The position numbers were made by a program, and so were the translations under genes. Positions 1 through 12,289 of a DNA stretch of 64,000 bases are shown piece by piece (within the stretch, counting starts at the first letter, position 1; each line of letters begins with the position of its first letter). Under the pieces are notes generated by a model, which made no database searches, was not told where the DNA came from, and saw only the letters and a program-made list of their open reading frames with translations. The DNA is taken from positions 14,898,745 through 14,962,744 of the forward strand of contig OZ020316.1 in NCBI GenBank assembly GCA_963971305.1, written 5' to 3'. The DNA is from Arcuatula senhousia. Lineage: Eukaryota; Mollusca; Bivalvia; Mytilida; Mytilidae.

Positions 1-2109
1 GTACAATCAAAATGGCAAGGTTATTTACTCCTAAATTATAAATGTCCTAACAGTTCATATATATTTAATCTGGTACAGGCACAGCAAAAAGAATTCAACA
101 TAATCTGCTAACTTAAAAGGGTTTTAATGCAAGTTTGAATTACAATCTCCACTTGCAGTAATGGGACTTTTAAAAAAAATGTTATGAAAATAATAAAAAA
201 AAACCCAAAAACCCAAATTCATTGCACTTCATACTCTTTGATTAGTTCCTCTCTTTCACATGAAACTTAAACAATATGAGGGGGTGGGAAAGCCCCAAAT
301 TTTTGCTGTTTGTATCACCTACAGTATGATAGCTGTGTTGTCCTGTTGTTTGTGCAGAAAAACATGAGATTTCTCTAGTGTGAATCTACAGTAAACAGGA
401 ATGTCGCCAGGTTTCTTGGAAGGGGGGTGCAGGGGAAATTTTTTCTAAAATTTGACCCATTTTGGTGCATTCCTAGCCATTTTTTATTTTTATTTTTCAA
501 AAGATGGGTGGGATTGCATCCAAAGCACCCCCTTCTGACAGCCTTGGTAAAAGAGTCACCACAGGATTCTAATTTTCATTCTATTAGATGTTGTACACGA
601 TATATGTTGATGGAAACATCAACATAAACAAGGAGCCCATAGCCAATGTTTTGATCCTATCCTTGTCTGACCTTTAAGGTCAACCAAAATGTATCAAAAG
701 GGCCATGTAAGGCTGTCTATATATCTCTGTTTAGTGTGACATTTGACTGTACCTTTAAGGTGCATGTATATGCACTATATATTCTTACTTTTGCCCTGAA
801 ACTTTGTAATGAATGAAGTTGTTTGAAAAGACGAAAGTACAACTATAGGTGTTTTTTCCTTTGTATTTTAAAAACCATTAGTTTTTTTAAGCTGTAAATT
901 TTATATTTTTTTGTAAAGACTAAATATCTTTTTTTTTTTATTCATAAACACTCATTAGAAAGAAATTTTAACAAAGTAAATGACTTTTTTTCTATTAATT
1001 CTCTTATAATTTAATCAGTAAAAGTACAGAATAATTTAAGAACTTTGGGGAGGCAGGGAGGTGTTGTCAACCCACATCTCTATTCACTACATAAGCCTTC
1101 CTGTCAAATCTCAGAAAGAAAAGTAAACATTCTATACTTATATACTTACTTTGATTTACTTACTCAATGGGTATGACATGCACACAGAATGAATTTGACA
1201 GATCAACTTAGGTTTTCAGGTGTACAATAAAATAGATAAACCTTCACATAGTTTTACAGTTGCAAGAGAATCTAGGTGACTCATTTAAGTAATGTTAAAG
1301 AGAACATTTGTTGACTTAGACAAGAGACATTTTGTTAGGTTAAAAAGCCTGTCCATAAATTAGGTTTTATAGGCTAGGATTAAAAAGTTTGGTTTATTAT
1401 TCCTGCTTAAGAAAAGTGGATAACTTGTTTGCTTGGTCAGATGCTTAGAGTAGACTTTTGTTATTCTTAAAGATTATTGAATGGGCCTTTTGATGTTAAA
1501 TTGTATTTTTAAGAGATTTTTATGATAGGTTAAGCTATGAAGAAAATTGCCAGATGGTATGGTTAATTTGATGTATCAAGATGGAGTGGTTGGGAAATGA
1601 AAAAACAAAAACAAAAGTACAGTGTATTAGTAAAAACCAAAAAAAATGAAACAAAGGAAAAAAGACAAGTATATATTTGTTCTCATCTTCTGCAGAATAG
1701 GCTTTTTCCATAAACAATTATAAAATCTGACTCAGAAATTTACAGATATCACCCTTAATTAAGTTTTAAGATCTAATGTTAGGGTCACTTAGACTTAAGT
1801 AGACACAATGTCAAAAGGATAATCTACATAAGATAGAAATTTTAAATTCTAAGGAATTTCTTTTTGAATTGTTTGTCATAAGAACAAGACTAATATTGGA
1901 GGCTTACTTAGGTATTCATGTACCCATGTGTTGTAAAAGTATAATTTTGTCTTTACTTATAGCTCTAAATGGTAAAAGTGACTTTAAATTTCATTGACAA
2001 GAATACTTAAAGTATTCATAATATAAAATGAATCTTTTATGGCCTGCCCAAAAAGTTTTAGGACATTTAGTATTCAGTCTGTCTGTTCATGTGTCCTTTA
2101 TCCCAAATT
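1..2109. other. AT-rich stretch without a recognised gene
   Basis: I see no exon with supportable splice sites, no long open frame and no RNA gene here. Open frames are short and low in complexity. It could be intergenic DNA, a UTR or an upstream intron of the perlecan-like gene, whose 5' exons were not located. Confidence 0.5.
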
Positions 2110-2503
2110 ATACCCCCACTCGTAAGAGAGGGGCTATATTGCAATAAACATTGTCCATCCATCTGTCTATCTGTCCCATTCAATATCTTGGTTTCTACAG
2201 AAGGGATTGATTTCAAATTCAGTTGGCAGCTTGAGCATGATGGGATGTACATTTCCTAATCTTTTCAAGTCAGTTGGTGATCTACTTTCTGTTTTCTGAG
2301 CCTACTTAGATTTTAAAAAGGTAAAAAAATTCATAACAGATTTTTCGGCTTCCTACTGAAGGGATTAATTTCATATTTGGTACACGGTTTAAGCATAATA
2401 AGCTGTTTTGTGCCTCTACTTGCCAGGTCAGTGGGTTATTTTCTTTCTGTTTTCTGAATGGTCGAGTGGGGGTACGCTGAGCAAGACTTAGTGCAACCCC
2501 TTG
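2110..2503 (+). repeat. Short interspersed repeat with TACCCCCACTCG inverted ends (family E)
   Basis: The left end has TACCCCCACTCG at 2111-2122 and the right end its exact reverse complement at 2463-2474, followed by a tail ending GCAACCCCTTGTT. The interior has 'prompt to the right of a hairpin' style text seen again around 29527-30098, where the right end is GGGGGTATGC...AACCCCTTGTT. No coding capacity. Probably a non-autonomous element; superfamily not assigned. Confidence 0.55.
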
Positions 2504-4464
2504 TTTATGTTTTCCTTTTAGCATAAAGCAAAGAATAAATAATCAAGCATTATACTTATACCCATGCTGACTTCAAAATGCCTTATTTGGGTATATTTTT
2601 GTCTGCTCCTGTTAGACTATGGTGGGTATATGGGTCTGTAAATGTATTACAGAGTTGTGTCAAATTCAGTAGGTTGGGATATAGCACCAACTCAATAAAT
2701 TGCATCTTTTTAGAGACAAGACGCTTTTCTGATGCATAATCTGTGGTTTTACTACACGTATTATTTGAGGTTAAAGTGGGTGCCCTTTACCAACACAATT
2801 TGATACTTCACAAAGCAGACTTCAGAACCACAATCCACAAACTGATTCTTTTTCACCAAACACTGTACTTGGTAACCAAGAAAATTAATACAAACCTGTC
2901 TTGTTTGTCTGATACTAGACAAAGAATGTACACCTTTGTTAAACACTTTAAAGCTTTTAGTGCCAAATTTAACCTCTTTCTGCTAATTTTCTTTGATTTT
3001 ACCAAATTGCTGTGAAATTGGTTATTTTATGGTGGTAAAAATGCAGTAAAAATGTCATTTGACTTGTCAAAACAGTTGATTACAAGATACTATTAAATTA
3101 CATCTTGACAAGGTTAAAGTTGTTATAAAGTCAAATGCATTTTGTTGTAAATGTAATGGGCATTCTTTTATAGGTAATAATTGTAACTTTTTACTATTAA
3201 AAGAACTTTTATAAACTTATTGCCCCAAAAATGAGCGATCAACATTTCAAAATTCTACTTTACAACAGGTGCTTAATTGTAAAATGAAATAATTTCTAGA
3301 AACTCTCCTTTCATACAGTTCTTAACAAAACATCTTCTGACAAATAGAGACTGCTCGTCAGGATTTCCTATCCCAAATATGTCTTTCTTAACAAAAGTTT
3401 GGCATATTTAAAAAGATGTGTATTGCTTCAGAACTGGAAATTCATCAATATAACCTTTGCCAAAGTTGAAATTTGAAGTTTGTTTATAAAATAAAATTAA
3501 GTATTGAACCATGCACTAATTACATACTAATTTTCTGCAGATGCAGTTGTTTGAATTATGTCTGTTCCTGTATCTTAAATTTCCAGACAGCACAATGTTA
3601 ATGATAATTTAATTAGCCATAAGTGTGTAGCTACAGCCAGTTTCCCTTTCAGTCTGTCTGTTTTCTGTTTTAATCTCCTTTTTATTCTTGGTGCATGTCT
3701 CTAATTTATTTTGCTGTCTGTCTGTGAAGAATGTTACAATTGTACTGGATATGCTGTCTCTTTTAATTTTTGATTTGGCAAAAAAGTACATGTATATACC
3801 CATGAATTTCAAGACCTTGTTTCTCAATGTAGTTTAATTTACTTATTTGCCATATTTGGCCACTGAATTCAGTAGTAGTCTTAAAGGGGAGAATTTACCT
3901 ATCTATTCTATTCATATCTCCGTCTATTCTATTCTAGTCGCAAACTCCTAACATTTCATAAGCACTACATGAATCTTGACCTGTCAGTCAAATGTTTGCC
4001 TTTGTTGCACTTTCCTCCAAATTGCAGCTTGGTTGCAAATTATTGAGTTCAATGTACACAAAAATGACAAATGTTCAAAGGAAAGAAGGGGTTCCCAAGC
4101 CCAGAACCCACTTCTCTGGATTGTCTACTGTCTGCTTAGATGGTTTTAAGTTCATTTTTTGCACTTTCTAAAGGGTTACAAAGGAGTACATTTGTAACAT
4201 AAAATAGTGTCCGCTGTGAAATATTGTCTTGAGTGGCATTCACTCCTATGATGAAGTCCAAGGACGGAATAAAACTCATAAGAGATATGAAATTTTGTCC
4301 TCTAGATTTTTCAGTGTTAAGTATGGCAGGGTGGACAAAATTTCGTAGGACACAATTTTGCTTTACACATTAACCTCCTATCAATCTGTTAGCAATGATA
4401 AACATTACCCATTTCTCTGTTTATTTGTTTATTCTGTGAAGAATCTCCAAAGGATAAACATTAT
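2504..4464. other. Non-coding stretch, nothing recognised
   Basis: AT-rich sequence with only short chance open frames. No splice-flanked exon or structured repeat was seen. Confidence 0.45.
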
Positions 4465-4470
4465 GTTAGA

Positions 4471-6996
4471 CAGGGTTCCCACTCTTTTTTCATGATGAAA
4501 TTCAAGGTTTTTTCAAGGTCTTTTCAAGGTTTTTTTTTCATTTTCAAGGTCAAATTCGGGGATTTTCTATAGGCAATGTTCTTCGTTGTGAATGTTTTTT
4601 TAGTGCATGTTGTGTGTTATGAATAAAAGAAATATGCTTACAATACATAATATTTCTTATATTCAACATTTTATACATGTACCACTGGTGACAGGTTTAT
4701 ATCTTATACATCAGACTCCACTAACAGCATGTCCTGGTCATCATAGATTCTGTTCATTCTCAACAATACTTTTGAAGTAGTAAACCTATGTAAGTTTCTA
4801 AGATGTGTCTTTGCATGCCCACATCCAAGTAAAGCACTTCATCATTTGCCATGATAAAATTGTCCCAATAGATAGTGTTTAATCATTAGATACAAAATGT
4901 ATTATTTACAATGCGAGCCTCATAAAGAATTTGGTCCCGTGCGGGGCCCGGGTGGTGAATAGGCCCGCATCAGAGCCTAGCTTGTCGTAAGAGGCCAACA
5001 GAGCCACCAACCCTAGGTGGCTGAATAGGGTGGCCCTCGTCCGAGGGGGTTGTCAGGTCTGTAATATGGAAACCCTGACCACTGACCATAGTGGGGCAAG
5101 GTATGTGTATCATGCACGTAAAAGACCCCTTTGTGGACCGCCAAGTAGTGCACCACATAGGCTCAATTTTCTGCCCCTACCCACCTCTCCCCTTTCCTGT
5201 GGTTCTTAAAAATTTACTGGTCCTTTGTTTCCCACCCCACCCCAATATTTCATTTATCATCATCATTTCATGTTCATTTTATCATCCTTTTCATGTTCAT
5301 CGCATGTAAATAACCTAAATATTGTTGCACGGTCGTAAAACACCAACTTACACACTCACTCATAAAAAATACTAGAAATATTGTCTTTTTTACCATTCCC
5401 TATGTATGAAGCTCTTTGCATATCTTATGAATACATGGAATACAGTTAGTTAGTTATTGCTTTACTCCCAAGCAACACGATTTCGGCTATATCCGGGAGA
5501 TAAACATGAAAATGGTGATACAATGAACATGAAATGATGATGAAGTGGAGGAAATGGGGACACATGATAGTTTAGATTGCCACTGGAAAAAGGAGTGATG
5601 GGTAGGGACGGGAAATTTTGCCTCCTGCATGGGGATCCTACGGGTCCTACTCTTACCGGGACCTACAGCAGGGTTCTTTAACGTGCGAGGAACGTGACAT
5701 TTTTCCCTACACGGTGCACCACTATGGTTTGCGGTCAGGTTTTCCGCATTGTCGCCTGACGACCCGGCATCTCTCGGTGTCAGGGCTGCCCCATTCAACC
5801 ACCTGGGGCACACATCCCAGTCGCTTTGTGGGCAAAGCGGCCTGACCCCGATGTCAGGTTTCTGAGCGCTCTTTAGTAGACTTTAACCCACAAGCTTAGC
5901 GCTGCTGCGGGCCTATTCGCCTCCCAGGCCCCACACGGGAAGTGGAATACATGTATATACATGTATGTATTATACTTAGAGGTGAGCATTGATATACATA
6001 CATGTAAAAAAAGGAGGTGTGTGATGGGGCGAATCTGCACATGCAGATTGTAAGTGTTGACTCCAATTTATCAAAGAGCATTAACTATAAATTATTAAGG
6101 ATTTTATTTCAATTCTTCATCTTGATGTTGTAAATGACAATGTTCAGGTGTCCTAAACATGTTAAACTGAGGCTCTTAAAGGAACATGCACATTGATCTG
6201 ATTTTCTATAAACTAAAATGCAGGACACGCTCAATATCACAAATAACAAATTAAAAAAGATTGTTTTCAACATGAAATTTTAAATTAAGATTTATTATGT
6301 TTCAAAAGGAGCAAAATACACATATGAACTACACTTTAGTCTTCAAAGTTTAATATGAGACAGACACACCTGTGGAGGCTAGCTATGAATGCAAGTCGTA
6401 ACTTTGAATTTGGTAAAAATTAACTGTCTTGCCTTACCATTGCATGTACTGTCTATTCTATAGTGAGTTCAGCGTCAGGTCCACAACGTAACTCGGCAGA
6501 TGCAAGTCTGCTCATCTGGCCAGTCACTCACAGGGGTAGTCTCGATCACCCAGACGCTTATCAATAGATGATAAGAGTCTGGGACAGTCCCATAACCTAT
6601 TTTGTTATGTGTACGTTCGGAGTACTTTCAGGCTTTATCATAATGTTCGACGAAAATCACTCAACCGTATGTTCAGAATTCTGTGTATATGGTTCAGTGA
6701 TTTTATGCAAATTGCAATAGCGAGATAACTTCTCCAATTGATGTGATTTGTTCTCTTAAAACATAATATTTCTTATTTTAAGACATCCTATTTTACATTT
6801 TTGAACACAAGTTGGTTTTGTTAACAATTAAAAAAATTCGTTAAAATTAGGAGACACATCATCTTTTAATTCAAAATTCACGGCCTTTTCCCGGTTTTCG
6901 GCAATCATCGCGATTTTCAAGCACTTTTCATGACCGTGAAAAGGCATAACCAAATTCACAACTTTTTCACGTTTTCAAGGTCGCGTGGGAACCCTG
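4471..6996. mobile_element. DNA transposon-like element with 6-bp target duplication
   Basis: The ends are perfect inverted repeats, CAGGGTTCCCAC at 4471-4482 and GTGGGAACCCTG ending at 6996. They are flanked on both sides by GTTAGA (4465-4470 and 6997-7002), a 6-bp target-site duplication. Next to each end lie repeats of a TTTTCAAGG-type motif. There is no transposase frame, so it is non-autonomous. A separate foldback (4935-5940) is nested inside. CAGGG ends resemble hAT elements, but those normally make 8-bp duplications, so I leave the superfamily open. Confidence 0.7.
4935..5940. repeat. Foldback repeat: two inverted arms of about 400 bp
   Basis: The left end (4935 onward, GTGCGGGGCCC then GAATAGGCCCGCA) is matched in reverse complement by the right end (to 5940). 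Further inward the arms share a block around 'accatagtgg' and 'cacgtaaaagacccc' (left) against 'cacgttaaagaaccc' on the minus strand (right). It is therefore a pair of divergent copies of one GC-richer repeat in inverted orientation. Open frames inside it are repeat sequence, not genes. Confidence 0.65.
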
Positions 6997-7747
6997 GTTA
7001 GAGCAAGAAGTTGTCTTTTATCTTTTTATGCTCATCATAAAATCTTTTATAGATCTGAAACCCTTAGTACTCCATTTCTAATGAGACAAGCCAATTACAT
7101 AAACAAAGTGGCTACGATTACCTGGATTTACCTGGAAAAGTAACAATAAGAAAAAAATTATTGTTACCTGACGCCGGAAGTCAAAGTAAAATATTAACCG
7201 GTCCACGGATGCGGACCTGTTTTTATCAAAGTAACAATACCGCTCGTTATTTTTACCTGAAAATGTGTTTACTTACAACGAAATTCTTGTTTATTATTTA
7301 TTAGCTTATTTTAATACACACGGTACAGTCGCATGAAAACAATAATAAAATTTAAATTAGGATGAATTTAAGTGCCAAGTTATTTCATTTTTGGTTATTT
7401 TTCCTACACATGCAGTAGGTTGCTTTGGGTGGATTTTTAAGTCCGACACATGTCAGATGATACCATTCCAGGCAACCATCACTGACAAACAATGGAGGCC
7501 CGAATATGGACATCATTCCCCGAGGTTAGCCCACTCCGGCACCAATACTTTTGAGTTGGAGAACACATCAAAGCTTTAAATTATCTGTTTAAATTTCAAA
7601 ATTGTCTAAAACCTAAGGTTCTTCCTACTCCAAACATAGGTTGATCATCTTAGTAATAATTTGGTTCCCCAGTTTGGTATTTTTTGGTTTTACTGTTCTT
7701 TGCTCTTCATAATCATATAGTGTTTGGCATTTTCAATATTTTTGGGA

Positions 7748-7795
7748 GAGCGCCTTTGATGAGTCTTGAATAGACGAAACGCGCGTCAAGCGTAG
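7748..7795 (+). ncRNA. Hammerhead ribozyme-like motif (core altered)
   Basis: Reads as a type I-like hammerhead: a TTGATGA core box at 7756-7762, stem II GTCT/AGAC (7763-7766 with 7772-7775) around a 5-nt loop, GAAA at 7776-7779, a minimal stem III in CGCGCG, and GTC (7785-7787) as the expected cleavage site. AAGCG downstream can pair with CGCcTT upstream as stem I. The family consensus has CTGATGA; here the first C is T, which should impair cleavage. Such ribozymes are known in Penelope-like retroelements, and a reverse-transcriptase fragment lies nearby. Confidence 0.5.
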
Positions 7796-7966
7796 CAAAA
7801 TTTATTGTCTGGAACTTTGTTGTCATTTGTATTTCTGTGCCTGTCATTGAGTTTTCTAATTAACTCGAACTTCTTTTATAAAGTTTAACAAATTTGGTTT
7901 CTTGGAACGAATTTAACTTCTGTTCAAATTCGATAAGTGAATTGATTTTTTCTCCAATTGAAAAAT

Positions 7967-8461
7967 TTACCACCGGTATCTCGGAGGCCATTTTGATGTG
8001 TACAAGCCCTGGCATATCGAATAATCAATTAGTTGTGAAATATAGACACCGTATGCAGGTGACGTTGGTATGTTACTTTCCAGGTTAGGAAAATTAATAA
8101 TTCTAAAATTAAAATCGTCTCTTTTATCGTAATTTTTTGTACTGAGATGACCACCCGGGTCAAATTCGAGATGTAGATCCAAGACTGATGTAAAGCGGGT
8201 GGATTCTGTGGTTTCTTTAATTTCTAGTTCTGGAGGATATATTGAAGGAATCCATCTGCAAAACGACGAGTTGTTGACAAAGAGGACGTCATCAATATAT
8301 CTGAAAGTGAGATTAAATGACCTTGCCTCTTTCATCTTCTTGTTCTTTACGAGTTCCTGAAGAAATTCAGACTCGTAAGAGTATAAAAACAGACCAAATG
8401 AATTAATCTGGGCGATATTAAAGAAAAGATGGTGTTTCATTATATGGATTTTCATTACCAC
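7967..8461 (-). pseudogene. Reverse transcriptase fragment, possibly Penelope-like
   Basis: The 164-codon minus-strand frame contains the palm-domain motif FRYIDDVLF followed by IYPPELEIKET, LDLHLEF, YDKRDDFNF and SPAYGVYISQLI. The YIDD box is a reverse-transcriptase catalytic motif, and the downstream blocks match a repeat-encoded RT family common in marine invertebrates. Fingers and C-terminal regions are missing, so it is a remnant. The link to Penelope-like elements is inferred from the adjacent hammerhead motif. Confidence 0.6.
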
Positions 8462-8747
8462 AGTTCAAGTCACCGGTGATTTTATAAGTTAAAATAAATA
8501 ATTGTTTATTTCAAGTTTTCAATTACAAAAACATTATATATAAAGAAATGTACATATTGTAAATAATATTCTGAAATACAAGAATATTAAAATTCATATA
8601 ATCAGGTAACAATAACGCCAGGTAACAATAAAAAAATACTTATTGTTACTTAAAACAGGTCCGCGTCCGTGACACGGTTTTCCGTTAGTCCGTCCTTCCG
8701 GTGTCAGGTAACAATAATTTTTTTCTTATTGTTACTTTTCCAGGTAA

Positions 8748-9778
8748 CACTATCCAGTGCCTTACATAAAAGAGTAATGCTAGTTTATCTGGAATGGATA
8801 TTAACATTCCAAGCAATAACAGAGGCGTTCCTCTCCTGATTTTGTGTTATATCTTTAATTTGATTCAGGCATATATTCACAATTTGTGAAAAGTATTGTT
8901 CCGCCCAAAATAAATGACAAAAAGGGGTGGTGGGAATGATCCAGACCATATTTTGCCAAGTTAAGTTGAAAATCTTCACAGAATCAACAAAGTTTCCAAA
9001 GAAAGCAGGGTCTGCTTTAACTCTTGGAGCCCTTACTAGATTTACCGGTAATCAAAAAGCAATACTTAAACATCCATCAAAAGAATAAAGCAAACATTAA
9101 AAAACAAATGATGAAAGTTTACACCTGAGTTTATTGCTCCCAAAATATATTCTATGGATAATTATTATGTCAAATACATATTTTGCCACATGGTTCTTCT
9201 TCAAACCCACTTATACATCAGGTATACAACTAACTTATGCTTGAGAACTCTAAAATTACTAACTTGATTACTTGGTACATGTAGTACAGTAAATTTTAAA
9301 TGATAAGAACTGACATTGTTATGATGTTACCAAGGGAGTATCCACAATTCCTGATTCCATCATCTTTACACCTGTCAGGACTGTCAAGTTCTGAAGAGCT
9401 TGAGATTTGTCAAAAAATCAAAGATCAAAGGAAAATAAATTTATCAAAGAAATTTAGTGCAAAATTGGAGACTAGATGGGTGATTCTCACACACCTGTGT
9501 GACACTTGACAGGTGTAACCTGTCTCCTTCCTCCAGTTCCTGTTCTTCCCCCCCCTCCCCTCTTCCATTGTATCCCCGATGTGTATTTATTAGTTTAGTT
9601 TTAGGAAAAATTGAATTAGTTGTCTCTAGGGGTAAAGATTTCATAATCAAAATTCTTTCATAAATATGTCTGTTTTTAACATTTACTAAATGCACATATA
9701 AATAAATTTTGCATTCTTATAGAAGTGTGCTGTATTTTTGTTTGTTTTGGTTCTCATAGTTAAAATAAGATGTTATAT
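8748..9778. other. Non-coding stretch, nothing recognised
   Basis: No exon or structured repeat was recognised. A C-rich run (around 9545-9560) and AT-rich text are the only visible features. Confidence 0.4.
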
Positions 9779-10336
9779 TGTAACGGGTGTGATGAAATAA
9801 TCATATTGATTATCTCCCTTGGACGAGAAAACTTTTATATTTCTACAAAATTTCCATGAAGGATTTCTACCAGAATTATTAGAGACGTTTGAACATTATA
9901 TTATGTTAATTTGAGGACAATTTCAAGTGATGATTACTGTGAATTTTATGGACTTTTGCCGTTATTATGGAACCGATGCACCACATTGAAAGAGAACTGT
10001 GAACTATTGAATTGTTTTATTTATATTTTGTACTGGGTTCGAATTGAACCATGGGGCATCTATGTCCTTACCTTTGGACTTTCAAAGGGTGTCATATTTA
10101 TGCAAGTAAACTTTCTTGCGTTGACACTCTTTAATTCTAAATTATGCTCTTTTGGCTTTATTGTTGAATTAACAATAAGTGTAACTGTTTGTTTTGTAAT
10201 AAATTATCTGAACATCTCTGGAGTATTGCCTTCTGCCTAAGCTTAATCCCTGCGGACGAACCGTACACGACAGTTCGCCAGACACGAGGGAACGATGTAG
10301 CACACCTGGTGTGGCGCATCCGACCCTCCTGTTACA
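9779..10336 (+). repeat. 5' long terminal repeat
   Basis: Bounded by TGTAAC and GTTACA. It contains an AATAAA signal near its 3' part (about 10198) and a TATA-like ATTTATATT around 10018. A 109-codon open frame inside is broken by a 1-bp indel in the partner LTR, so I do not call it a gene. Confidence 0.85.
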
Positions 10337-11341
10337 TTTTTGGTGGCCATTGTGGGGATTGAGATGAAACTTGGTAGTTAGGTAGTACTCCAAGATGTGT
10401 AGCAACGTGATGAACCTGTGCACAGGCATCAAATTTTGGCAAAACTATTTTTCAGATTTCGGAGAGCTCTATTTTATTTTTTATGTGATCACATGTACAT
10501 ATGTTAGTATTTTATCTATGTTAGATTTGATGTTCAGATTCTCAAACTGGATTTTTTTTTAAGCAGAATTATCAGAGACTTTCCTTTGTATATTTTCATT
10601 TAAATAGATTTTTCAGAATAATCATGTTTTATTGTGTTATGACCGTTGAGCAGTAAGTTAGTGAAAATGTCATTTTTGAATAGTTATTTTCATATTGCAT
10701 ACACATTATATTGGTTAAATGCATTTTTGCATCATCATTTTGCAGTAGTTATTTTATGGTACATGAACTTTTCACTGGATGTAGTTATTCTCATATGGTT
10801 GATGAGAATTTGTTAGTTGCTAGAGGTTATAGAAGATGACTTCCGAAATGATTAGTAGGGGTATATCTTATCTAGACAACTGTGTTGTTAGAGACCAAGG
10901 GTGTCTCATTATCTCTGTGGATTGTTACATTGTACGTAAGCTTTACGAGATATTTGCATAGTTCAGCTTTTATAAGTTAATAGGACTTGAGAATATATTA
11001 GTATCGGTGCCTACTGACTATGTTAAATATTTCTCACATCTGTTTATATCAAACTACAGTTTGAGCTTTATGTGAATTATCTATTCATTATGATGAGATG
11101 CTTAATGTGTGTTTAGTCTGCTTTCTGCTTCCAGCACTGATGCTGATGAGTTCTAACACTGAAAAAGCTGAAAAAGCCTTTGCTATAGTGTTTAGGTATG
11201 ACTAATGGTGTTGTCCAGTCTAAGAACTGAGGAGAATGGTCATTAACAGTAGAAGTAAAGATGATGCTTACCGATTATTTCATTTTGGACTTAATTGATG
11301 CTTTATTCCATTCAGCAAATTTAGTCTTAAGAGGGGAGGAA

Positions 11342-11898
11342 TGTAACGGGTGTGATGAAATAATCATATTGATTATCTCCCTTGGACGAGAAAACTTTTA
11401 TATTTCTACAAAATTTCCATGAAGGATTTCTACCAGAATTATTAGAGACGTTTGAACATTATATTATGTTAATTTGAGGACAATTTCAAGTGATGATTAC
11501 TGTGAATTTTATGGACTTTTGCCGTTATTATGGAACCGATGCACCACATTGAAAGAGAACTGTGAACTATTGAATTGTTTTATTTATATTTTGTACTGGG
11601 TTCGTATTGAACCATGGGGCATCTATGTCCTTACCTTTGGACTTTCAAAGGGTGTCATATTTATGCAAGTAAACTTTCTTGCGTTGACACTCTTTATTCT
11701 AAATTATGTTCTTTTGGCTTGATTGTTGAATTAACAATAAGTGTAACTGTTTGTTTTGTAATAAATTATCTGAACATCTCTGGAGTATTGCCTTCTGCCT
11801 AAGCTCAATCCCTGCGGACGAACCGTACACGACAGTTCGCCAGACACGAGGGAACGATGTAGCACACCTGGTGTGGCGCATCCGACCCTCCTGTTACA
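11342..11898 (+). repeat. 3' long terminal repeat
   Basis: Near-identical to the left LTR, with a handful of substitutions and one 1-bp deletion in the 'ctctttattc' stretch. It is immediately preceded by the purine tract and begins TGTAACGGG. Confidence 0.85.
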
Positions 11899-12289
11899 TT
11901 TTTTTCACAAATTCCTCTTAATTCATATGTTGTGTGTGGCAATGAGAAACCTACAAATGATATTTTCCCAGTGTGTCTTTGCTATTATTGAATATAAAAG
12001 TCGTAACAACTAATTGATGATAAATCTGGGAGGAATGTTGTAGAATTATCTCCCTTGATTATAACACATGTAAACTTTACATTGTCATAATTAATAAATT
12101 TCTTGGGTAATATTTGCCAGAATGTCATAAAGATAATGCACCTTCAGGAAGTGCAGTCTGTCTCATCTGTTTTGATAAGGGTACACCCAATTTTGATTTG
12201 TATTTTGATAAACTTGAGTCCATAAAGTTCAAGATCAAATTGGTAAGAATATCAAAATGTGAATCAAACAGTTTATATATCTCGTTTTT

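Larger units (their letters stand above)
7128..8747. mobile_element. Inverted-repeat element carrying a reverse-transcriptase remnant
   Basis: About 50 bp at the left (7128 onward, TTACCTGGAAAAGTAACAAT) recur almost exactly in reverse complement ending at 8747. A second inner block (GCGGACCTGTTTT next to AAGTAACAATA) is also mirrored near 7215 and 8650. The 1.6-kb interior holds a hammerhead-like motif (7748-7795) and, on the minus strand, a reverse-transcriptase fragment (7967-8461). No clear target duplication was found. It may be a DNA-type element that captured a Penelope-like fragment, or two inverted element ends. Confidence 0.6.
9779..11898 (+). mobile_element. Young non-autonomous LTR retrotransposon
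   Basis: Two direct repeats of about 558 bp (9779-10336, 11342-11898) each begin TGTAAC and end GTTACA. A plausible primer-binding site (TGGTGGCCATTGTGGGGA, 10341-10358) follows the left repeat, and a polypurine tract (AAGAGGGGAGGAA, 11329-11341) abuts the right one. Only about 1 kb lies between, with no gag, protease or polymerase frame, so it is a TRIM/LARD-like or internally deleted element. By eye the LTRs differ at about five positions, implying a recent insertion. The flanking bases do not form a clear target duplication. Confidence 0.85.

Noticed and set aside
5487..5845. Overlapping frames of 75-108 codons
   Set aside because: Lie inside the GC-richer foldback repeat, in both strands, without domain features.
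9911..10240. 109-codon open frame in the left LTR
   Set aside because: The partner LTR copy is frameshifted by a 1-bp deletion and there is no recognisable domain; chance frame in an LTR.
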